Source: Prevotellaceae bacterium
Lineage (GTDB): Bacteria; Bacteroidota; Bacteroidia; Bacteroidales; UBA932
NCBI GenBank assembly: GCA_031278135.1
Contig: JAITKY010000057.1
Coordinates: 1-19,359, forward strand
DNA length: 19,359 bases
Direction of reading: 5' to 3'
In this document: positions 13,664 through 19,359 of the stretch, in pieces
Numbering within the stretch: position 1 is the stretch's first letter
How the letters are laid out: every line of letters begins with the position of its first letter
Translations under genes and position numbers: made by a program
Notes under the pieces: generated by a model
The model's database searches: none
The model's input: only the letters and a program-made list of their open reading frames with translations
Told to the model about the DNA's origin: nothing

Positions 13664-16051
13664 TTATTTAAATAAACTTATTATCAGTGCTGTTACGGTC
13701 ACCAAAGAAGAAGTGAGGGCGACAGTTTCGCCTATCGTCATACGTCGAACTTCCCGTTTTGGTTTTTGGGGAACGTAAATCTTTGCTCCCGGCTTAATCT
13801 CCGGATAATCACGGAAGAACAATATTTGTTTTGTTGCCTGCGTCTCTCCGTTGGCATACATAACGTATGATTTCCGTTTTAATGCGTCCGGTGCGAAACC
13901 GCCCGAATGATCGATATAATATTTAAATGAACGATATTTGTCATACCTTACAAGAGAAGGCAACAAGACTTGTCCCATCACTTGGACAGTCTGTAACTCT
14001 TTGGGAATGCTGATAATATCTCCGTCTTCGAGAAACAGATCCCATTTGGAGCCCGGCTGTTTCAGAATCTCTTCCAGTTTTATACCGACAATAGCATCTT
14101 TTTTTGTCAATTGAGTCGAATCTTTGTATTCGTCCAAAATATTTTCAGTTACAGCCTCTTCGATTTTTTCTTTAGCAATAGAAATCATTGTTTTCCGTAT
14201 CATGAACGCTCCTTCGGGATAAGCGTACATATTCAATCCTCCGGCTTTTTTTATCACATCCGATATTCTTTCTTTGTTTGAAGTAAGTATGTAATTTCCA
14301 GGAAACAGCACTTCACCTTCGAGCATAATTTTTTTAATCTTGGTATATCCCGAAATAGGCCTGACAATAACATGATCGTGAGGCGCTAAACTGAAGTCCA
14401 GCCCGTCGAGGTTTTTATTGATGGTAAAAGTATGCCGTTCTGCTATCTGTTTGCCCATTTTCAAAACCTCCGGATCTTTTTCGAGCCTGTATATTTCGAT
14501 ATTTCTCAATTCGGCGTCGTCTTTAACGCCTCCGGCAGCAAAAATGAGATCTTGCAAAGTCATATTTTCGTGATATAAAAATTCGCCGGAAGTTTTGATT
14601 TCTCCGTAAATGGCGACTTTCCGCACTTCCTGCATTTCGATTGCCGACGCAATCGTCACTATATCTTCCTTTTTCAGTATAATATCCGTTTCGCCCGAAA
14701 GCACAGCATTTACATTAAACGACAGTATTTCCGTTTCGCGGTTATCTTTTTCACGAACGATAATTCCTCTGTGAAGGAATGCATCTTCCCGCAGTCCGTC
14801 TGCTTTTGTTATAAGTTGCTTCAAAGTGAGACTGTCAGACAGGGCGTATGTTCCCGGACGGAAAATCGCTCCATTTATTTGCACACGGTTTTCGAAACGG
14901 TCGAGCAAAGAGCCTGTTTCAAAAATATCGCCGTCTTCGACCACAAAAGAATCGAAACTGTCGAAAGCAACATCATCGACTTTTTTCTCCTTTTCCGTAT
15001 TCCGGAATACAACTACTCTGTCTTTGTATGCGTTAGTAGTAAATCCTCCGGCATAAGTCATCATATTTTGTAATGTCTCTCCATCTTTTGCTTCAAAATA
15101 TCCGGTATTCTTAAATTCGCCTTTCAATTCGATTCTTTTCTTGTACGTTTCGATTCTAATTATGTCGTAATCCTGAAGTTGGATATTATTTTTCATTTCT
15201 CCCGTCAAAAGAAAATCATAAATATCGACAACCGCTACAATCTTATCGTTTCGTATAACTTTAACTTCTCTAAATGAGCCGTTTCTGTTTGGACCTCCGC
15301 ATGCGTTCAAAGCATTGTAAACCGAAGCGACCGAAGACAAAGTGTAAGTTCCGGGTTGATAAGCCTCGCCGACAATCAGAACATTTATACTGCGGATATT
15401 TCCCAAAGTAACGGTGACAAAAGTTTTGCCGTGGTTAATGCCGTTGAAAACCAAAGATAATTTGTTTGTAATCAACTTTTTTGCATGCTCTATTGTCAAT
15501 CCGTTGACGTGAATCTGTCCGACTCTGGGCAAATGTATCATTCCTTCGGGCGAAACAGTCAAACGGTAATTAGCCTCCGAAAATCCGTATACATCTATTA
15601 TCAGTTCGTCGTCGGGACCAAGCCTGTAATTTTCAGGAGTAGGAAGCCTGAGATTGGGTACAAATGTCGCTTTCGAAGTATTAAATAGCGAAGAGCCGTA
15701 TATTTTTGTACCGTCACTGGTTACGATGCTGTATGTTTCTGCCTGCTGTTTAGCGTTTCGCGACAAAGATTCCGACGAAGTATAATCTCCTTTTTTTTCC
15801 GAAACGGACAGTTTCTGAATCCGTGTTCTTAATTTCTGCCATTCCGAAGAGGAAACGCCATTTTGAAGCGCCTGCTCTTCTAATTGTTCTAATGTATATC
15901 CTGATTTTGTACTTTTTTCTATAAAAACTTCGATCTGTGTATCTGACAGATTATCGACACCGATGTCTTTAATATCCTTAAATGCAATGTCCTGACAATA
16001 CAGACCGAAACTTATCAAAGAATAAAAGAGTATAACTGAAATTTTTTTCAT
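13664..16051 (-). CDS. multi-SLBB polysaccharide export outer-membrane protein (Wza-like)
   Basis: Protein of 795 aa. A signal peptide (about 1-19, ending FGLYCQ) is followed by a Ser/Lys-rich region, then the polysaccharide-export (PES) domain at about 134-225, beginning PENYRLGPDDELIIDVYGFS. After it comes a series of SLBB domains, each starting with phrases like VLIVGEAYQPGTYTL, IELKGEFKNTGYFEA, VQINGAIFRPGTYAL, VAIYGEIKTSGEFLY, IMLEGEVLFPGNYIL and VQVMGQVLLPSLVRY (about six in total). It ends in a hydrophobic helix at about 772-793. It forms or lines the outer-membrane/periplasmic channel for capsular or exopolysaccharide. This long multi-SLBB form is normal for Bacteroidota and about twice the length of E. 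coli Wza. It is 18 bp after the DUF1080 gene and 8 bp before the Wzz-type gene. Confidence 0.95.
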   Translation of the reverse strand: MKKISVILFYSLISFGLYCQDIAFKDIKDIGVDNLSDTQIEVFIEKSTKSGYTLEQLEEQALQNGVSSSEWQKLRTRIQKLSVSEKKGDYTSSESLSRNAKQQAETYSIVTSDGTKIYGSSLFNTSKATFVPNLRLPTPENYRLGPDDELIIDVYGFSEANYRLTVSPEGMIHLPRVGQIHVNGLTIEHAKKLITNKLSLVFNGINHGKTFVTVTLGNIRSINVLIVGEAYQPGTYTLSSVASVYNALNACGGPNRNGSFREVKVIRNDKIVAVVDIYDFLLTGEMKNNIQLQDYDIIRIETYKKRIELKGEFKNTGYFEAKDGETLQNMMTYAGGFTTNAYKDRVVVFRNTEKEKKVDDVAFDSFDSFVVEDGDIFETGSLLDRFENRVQINGAIFRPGTYALSDSLTLKQLITKADGLREDAFLHRGIIVREKDNRETEILSFNVNAVLSGETDIILKKEDIVTIASAIEMQEVRKVAIYGEIKTSGEFLYHENMTLQDLIFAAGGVKDDAELRNIEIYRLEKDPEVLKMGKQIAERHTFTINKNLDGLDFSLAPHDHVIVRPISGYTKIKKIMLEGEVLFPGNYILTSNKERISDVIKKAGGLNMYAYPEGAFMIRKTMISIAKEKIEEAVTENILDEYKDSTQLTKKDAIVGIKLEEILKQPGSKWDLFLEDGDIISIPKELQTVQVMGQVLLPSLVRYDKYRSFKYYIDHSGGFAPDALKRKSYVMYANGETQATKQILFFRDYPEIKPGAKIYVPQKPKREVRRMTIGETVALTSSLVTVTALIISLFK

Positions 16052-16069
16052 CCTGTCTAAATTATATAA

Positions 16070-16705
16070 TTATATATCGGTTACTGTTATATTTCTGAAT
16101 TGAATATCTTTGCCTTCGCTCTGCAATCCGATGTGCCCGGATTTTACTTTATTTGTACCTGTATTCTGATGTACTCCATTGATAAACACATTGATCACAC
16201 CGTCCTGAATAAATATGTTTGCATGATTCCATTTACCCACAGATTTTTCGCTCGAAGAATTAGTTTTTTTCAGTACAGGAAAGGCAGGGCGTCCTTCCGG
16301 AGGCGCTTTGTATTCGTTAAGATTCGAACCTCCCAAAAGTACAAGATCGCCGGCATTGCCAGCGCTCAATTGACATTCAATACCGTTCGGAAACGGGTTT
16401 TCCGGCTTTTCGATCAGCACAAATATGCCGCTGTTCGTCGCTTCGAGAGGCCAACGCCACTCAACGTGTAAAACACAGTTGCTGTACTTTTTTTTTGTGT
16501 ACATATACCCAAGCGTCCCTTTGATATGGATAACGCTGTCATGCACAGTAAATATTTTATCGGCAGGTACGGAATTTTTATCAACCGCAAAATTCCATTC
16601 CGACAAATCTTTTCCATTAAATAATTTCTCGACTTTCTGCGCTTTCACTCCAACAGCAAAACACATAAAAGATACAATCGACAGTAAAAATGTTATTTTA
16701 TTCAT
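16070..16705 (-). CDS. secreted DUF1080 (3-keto-disaccharide hydrolase-type) protein
   Basis: Protein of 211 aa from the ATG at 16705. A TTG at 16726 would add seven residues ahead of a normal signal peptide and is less likely. The signal peptide is MNKITFLLSIVSFMCFAVGVKAQ. The mature protein is one concanavalin-like jelly roll with the DUF1080 marks LFNGKDLSEWNF, NSGIFVLIE, GIECQLSAGNAGDL, VGKWNHANIFIQDGVINVFINGV and the C-terminal GHIGLQSEGKDIQFRNITV. Members of this family have been reported to hydrolyse 3-keto-glycosides, but most are uncharacterised, so the reaction here is uncertain. It heads the cluster exporter, chain-length protein, GH16 and mfd, and has a good candidate promoter of its own. 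A role in processing or binding the exported glycan is inference. Confidence 0.85.
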   Translation of the reverse strand: MNKITFLLSIVSFMCFAVGVKAQKVEKLFNGKDLSEWNFAVDKNSVPADKIFTVHDSVIHIKGTLGYMYTKKKYSNCVLHVEWRWPLEATNSGIFVLIEKPENPFPNGIECQLSAGNAGDLVLLGGSNLNEYKAPPEGRPAFPVLKKTNSSSEKSVGKWNHANIFIQDGVINVFINGVHQNTGTNKVKSGHIGLQSEGKDIQFRNITVTDI

Positions 16706-16741
16706 GACTATAATTTTTTTAATCAATACTTGATACTTAAT

Positions 16742-16758
16742 GAGTTTTATAAAAACTC
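16742..16758 (-). promoter_or_regulatory. small inverted repeat in the leader of the DUF1080 operon
   Basis: GAGTTTT (16742-16748) and AAAACTC (16752-16758) flank a 3-nt loop, inside the predicted 5' leader. No T-run follows on the minus strand, so it is not a standard terminator. It could be an operator or mRNA-stability hairpin; support is weak. Confidence 0.3.
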
Positions 16759-16775
16759 TACTTATGTTAATTTCG

Positions 16776-16806
16776 CAAAATTAAATGTTTTTTCCGATAT
16801 CACAAA
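16776..16806 (-). promoter_or_regulatory. candidate promoter of the DUF1080-SLBB-Wzz-GH16-mfd operon
   Basis: On the minus strand TTTG (16806-16803) and TAATTTTG (16783-16776) are 19 nt apart, matching TTTG-N19-21-TAnnTTTG. The -33 box overlaps the last codons of hisIE. Transcription would start near 16769, giving a leader of about 64 nt before the ATG at 16705. It would separate the polysaccharide genes from the upstream hisIE group. Confidence 0.6.
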
Positions 16807-17441
16807 TTTCCGAACCCTTTCTGTTTTTCTTTTTTGTCAATTACATGGCGTGAAGCCAGTTCGTTGACGATATCCTTAATTTCGATGCCTCGATTAACCA
16901 TAAGAACCATAAGATGATATATCAAATCCGAGATTTCATATACCAGTTCGTCTCTGGAGTTTTTTGCGCCAATAATGACTTCCGTGCTTTCTTCGCCTAT
17001 CTTTTTCAGTATTTTATCCAATCCTTTTTCGAACAGATAGGTTGTGTACGAGCCTTCTGGACGGGTTGCGTTACGGTCGAGCAGCAGCTCGAACAGCGAA
17101 TTGAACGAAAACCTGCGGACGGAATCGGAAACAAAAACCGGCGTCCCGAAACAGGTTTCTGCGCCTGTGTGGCAAGCCGGACCATCTTTAATCACTTCTA
17201 CGACCAAAGCGTCGTTGTCGCAATCGGCGTAAATGCTGACGATATGCTGGTAATTTCCTGATATTTCGCCTTTTCGCCATAATTCTTTGCGACTCCGGCT
17301 GTAGAAACATGTTTTTCGCTCTGCAATGCTGACAGCCAGACTTTCGGCGTTCATATACGCCAACGTCAACACGGCTTTACTGTAATAATCCTGCACAATG
17401 GCGGGAATCAAACCGTTTTTGTCGAATTTTAATTCTGTCAT
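16800..17441 (-). CDS. hisIE: bifunctional histidine biosynthesis protein HisIE (phosphoribosyl-AMP cyclohydrolase / phosphoribosyl-ATP pyrophosphatase)
   Basis: Protein of 213 aa. The HisI cyclohydrolase domain covers about residues 1-110, with KNGLIPAIVQDYYSKAVLTLAYMN, ELWRKGEISGN and the metal-binding set DCDNDALVVEV, GPACHTG and TCFG. The HisE pyrophosphohydrolase domain covers about 115-213, with RPEGSYTTYLFEKGLDKILKKIGEESTEVIIGAKN and YEISDLIYHLMVLM. It carries out the second and third steps of histidine biosynthesis, the pyrophosphate release and opening of the purine ring of phosphoribosyl-ATP. No other his gene is in the window. It lies 19 bp downstream of corA and is probably co-transcribed with it. 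The start is the ATG at 17441. Confidence 0.96.
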   Translation of the reverse strand: MTELKFDKNGLIPAIVQDYYSKAVLTLAYMNAESLAVSIAERKTCFYSRSRKELWRKGEISGNYQHIVSIYADCDNDALVVEVIKDGPACHTGAETCFGTPVFVSDSVRRFSFNSLFELLLDRNATRPEGSYTTYLFEKGLDKILKKIGEESTEVIIGAKNSRDELVYEISDLIYHLMVLMVNRGIEIKDIVNELASRHVIDKKEKQKGFGNL

Positions 17442-17460
17442 TCTTTTAAATATCTTATTA

Positions 17461-18408
17461 TTAAAGCAATTTTTTCCGTTTAAAAATATACAACGTGATG
17501 CCTGCCGAAAGAATCATCAACACGACGCTGAACAGATAACCGAATTTCCATTGTGTTTCAGGCATAATTTCGAAATTCATTCCGTATATCGATGCAATCA
17601 GCGTTGGCGGCATGAACACTACTGATGTGATAGTGAATATTTTGATGATCTTATTTTGTTCCACGTTGATAAGACCCAATACCGTGTTTTGGAGATATTC
17701 GAGCCTTTCGAAACCGAAATCGGCGTGGTTCAACAGGGAATTGACGTCATTGATCATGACCGTGACCTTCGCCTGTATGTCCGAAGGAAACAGGTTGCTC
17801 TTGAGTATCGACGACAAAGTACGCTGTTTATCGATGATATTCTCACGGATTATCATTATATTTTCCTGCAACTGGCTTAGGTAAACCAAAGTTTCCTTTT
17901 CGACTTGATTGATTACGATTTTCCGTGTCAATTGCGTGATTTCTTTGGCTATACCTTCGATCATATCGGCGTCGAGGTCGATTCTGTTTTCGAGAATCGA
18001 GATCAGCAGATGATAGCCGGTGATATATAAACTGTGGCTACTCATGATTTTACGACCGACTTCGGTGAGTGTGCGCAAATCAGTGTTACGCGAGATAATC
18101 AAAATCCCGCCGCATATCGTAAACGACACAGGTTCTTCGACATATCCGTCGCCCTGCGACAGAAGGAAGTTTGTGTTTCCATAAACAATGTCATCATTTT
18201 CGGAATATCGCGAACTGCTTTCGATTTCTTCCGCCTGCGCTCTTGTTTGCAATTCGGTGTTCAGAAACGCCTCGATTGCACGCTTTTCCTTTCCGAGTGG
18301 ATCGTTTAAGTCAATCCACACAATATCTTCGTATCCCAAATTGTTCAAAACCTTAAGGTCAGAACTTTGTAAAATTTTATTTCCAGACTTATAATAGAAC
18401 AGAACCAT
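17461..18408 (-). CDS. corA: CorA-family magnesium/divalent metal transporter
   Basis: Protein of 315 aa. The N-terminal cytoplasmic alpha/beta domain (DIVWIDLNDPLGKEKRAIEAFLN, FTICGGILIISR) is followed by long helices and two C-terminal membrane helices. The first helix ends in the signature YGMNFEIMPE (Gly-Met-Asn at residues 276-278). The second (FGYLFSVVLMILSAGITLYIF) ends in the basic tail KRKKLL. CorA forms a pentameric channel, and the GMN motif at the pore mouth selects hydrated Mg2+, or Co2+/Ni2+ in some members. The start is the ATG at 18408. It lies 84 bp after mqnA and 19 bp before hisIE. No Mg2+-sensing leader is recognisable. Zinc-exporting ZntB-like members cannot be excluded. 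Confidence 0.93.
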   Translation of the reverse strand: MVLFYYKSGNKILQSSDLKVLNNLGYEDIVWIDLNDPLGKEKRAIEAFLNTELQTRAQAEEIESSSRYSENDDIVYGNTNFLLSQGDGYVEEPVSFTICGGILIISRNTDLRTLTEVGRKIMSSHSLYITGYHLLISILENRIDLDADMIEGIAKEITQLTRKIVINQVEKETLVYLSQLQENIMIIRENIIDKQRTLSSILKSNLFPSDIQAKVTVMINDVNSLLNHADFGFERLEYLQNTVLGLINVEQNKIIKIFTITSVVFMPPTLIASIYGMNFEIMPETQWKFGYLFSVVLMILSAGITLYIFKRKKLL

Positions 18409-18470
18409 AATTTTAATTTTTACTGAATTAATTAATATCGTATAATTGTTATTTTTTATTTGCCATAAAT

Positions 18471-18493
18471 GCCCTTTAATCGAATAAAAGGGC
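18471..18493 (-). terminator. weak hairpin at the mqnA stop codon
   Basis: GCCCTTT (18471-18477) and AAAGGGC (18487-18493) form a 7-bp stem with a 9-nt loop that includes the first base of the mqnA stop codon. No T-run follows on the minus strand, so it may limit read-through or protect the message 3' end rather than terminate fully. Confidence 0.35.
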
Positions 18494-19263
18494 TAACAAC
18501 TTCGATATTTGGATTTTAGTCTCAAAACCATATTCCAAAACTCGGTAAGAGCTTTGTGTTTCGCGAAATCAAAGTTATAGTCGATGTTTTCGGTGAGATA
18601 TTTTATTGCATCCTGATAATCAAGTGTGTGTTTATGTTCGTTCACTGCGGCGGGAATATTTGTCAATCCTGTCGATAATGCGTTATTGAACAGCGCAATG
18701 AAATCGTTCGACAATGGCGTTACGGCCGTCCATGCGGCAAAAACAAATGGCAATCCGGTGAAATCTTTCCACGCTTGTGCTAAATCGTATTTGTTTTCAT
18801 ACTTGTTTTCGTAATCGAACACTTTGTCGCCGATAAGTACGTATGCCGAATTTTTACGGTGTATATCAATGTCGTCCAAAGATTTTAAATGGACAGGAGT
18901 TACCTCGATTTTCCAATAATCGTTCAGCAACAGTTGTGCCAAAAGAACAGACGTACGGGATTCAAAATCAAGATATAGCGTCGTTATTTCGGAAACCGGC
19001 TGATTAGAACATATTACAACCGAACGGACAGTTCCCGACGCTCCTATGCAATAATCCGAAATGATTCTTTTATCTGGAATCGAAGGTATTACGGCAGATG
19101 GAACGATGCCTATATCAGCATCTTTGTTGAGCAAACGGACAGCACATTCGGCAGGTGTATTATACTGAAGATCGATATAATCAATTACTGCAGAATGCTT
19201 CAACCCATATACAAACGGTGAAGTATTGAGATATGATATTATTGACACTTTTACCTTCTTCAT
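18493..19263 (-). CDS. mqnA: chorismate dehydratase MqnA (futalosine pathway of menaquinone synthesis)
   Basis: Protein of 256 aa from the ATG at 19263. The open frame extends to 19323, but those 20 codons overlap the -7 promoter element, so translation must begin at MKKVKVSIISYLNTSPFVYGL. Family features are the SIISYLNTSPFVYGL opening, NTPAECAVRLLNKDADIGIVPSAV, CIGASGTVRSVVICS, LYLDFESRTSVLLAQLLLNDYW, VLIGDKVF and DLAQAWKDFTGLPFVFAAW. The last matches the WxxxTGLPFVFAxW signature of the MqnA/MqnD periplasmic-binding-protein fold. MqnA dehydrates chorismate to 3-[(1-carboxyvinyl)oxy]benzoate, the entry step of the futalosine route. A 12-bp tandem repeat (18788-18811) duplicates ENKY in a loop. 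The gene is first of a loose group with corA and hisIE; its partners mqnB-E are not in the window. Confidence 0.93.
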   Translation of the reverse strand: MKKVKVSIISYLNTSPFVYGLKHSAVIDYIDLQYNTPAECAVRLLNKDADIGIVPSAVIPSIPDKRIISDYCIGASGTVRSVVICSNQPVSEITTLYLDFESRTSVLLAQLLLNDYWKIEVTPVHLKSLDDIDIHRKNSAYVLIGDKVFDYENKYENKYDLAQAWKDFTGLPFVFAAWTAVTPLSNDFIALFNNALSTGLTNIPAAVNEHKHTLDYQDAIKYLTENIDYNFDFAKHKALTEFWNMVLRLKSKYRSC

Positions 19264-19292
19264 AATACAAAAATATTCAATTTTTAACGCCG

Positions 19293-19324
19293 CAAAGGTA
19301 ATACTAATATCGCAGTTGTGCAAA
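19293..19324 (-). promoter_or_regulatory. mqnA promoter (TTTG, 20 nt, TACCTTTG)
   Basis: On the minus strand TTTG (19324-19321) and TACCTTTG (19300-19293) are 20 nt apart, a full Bacteroidota consensus match. The predicted start of transcription near 19286 is about 23 nt before the ATG at 19263, and it rules out the longer open frame beginning at 19323. Confidence 0.75.
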
Positions 19325-19359
19325 CAAAGTGTATTTTTTCCACAAATTATTATGATTTT

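Noticed and set aside
19264..19323. N-terminal extension of MqnA by 20 residues
   Set aside because: It would overlap the -7 promoter element, and the shorter start matches the family N-terminus.

Overview
The window looks like a chromosomal segment of a member of the Bacteroidota, most likely of the order Bacteroidales. Three things point there. Several genes are preceded by the Bacteroidota promoter pair (a TTTG box, then about 20 nt, then TAnnTTTG). The gene content includes a GldJ-type type IX secretion/gliding lipoprotein, an ECF sigma operon with a Spy-like 'sensor' protein and a multi-SLBB polysaccharide exporter. Shine-Dalgarno sequences are mostly weak. No genus can be assigned from the sequence alone.

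Left part (1-2100): a wrecked IS630-family transposase remnant lies at the edge. It is followed by a three-gene minus-strand operon: ECF sigma factor, then a single-pass membrane protein (putative anti-sigma), then an exported helical 'sensor' protein. The last gene ends in a 46-bp imperfect tandem duplication. The operon promoter is nearly ideal and has an 11-bp inverted repeat directly upstream of its -33 box.

Middle part (2100-8400): a gldJ-like gene (minus) has its own strong terminator and no gldKLMN genes beside it. After a 565-bp gap come rpmH and recO (plus), separated by a hairpin. Converging on recO are an OmpA/glycine-zipper lipoprotein and a PatB/MalY-type C-S lyase (minus). Next are a small coiled-coil membrane protein gene that appears frameshifted at an A7 run near its 5' end, and tRNA-Asn(GTT).

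Right part (8400-19359), all minus strand: mqnA, corA and hisIE form one group. A separate tightly packed run of DUF1080 protein, SLBB polysaccharide export protein, Wzz-type chain-length protein, GH16 glucanase and mfd follows, with gaps of only 4-18 bp. The first four of these form an envelope/exopolysaccharide module that carries two secreted jelly-roll carbohydrate-active proteins. The repair helicase gene mfd is the last cistron and uses a TTG start.

I see no CRISPR array, phage genes or intact mobile element. The strongest leads are the envelope-polysaccharide module joined to mfd, the frameshifted hendecad coiled-coil gene, the sigma operon with its promoter-adjacent inverted repeat and duplicated 3' end, and the 5' region upstream of rpmH.
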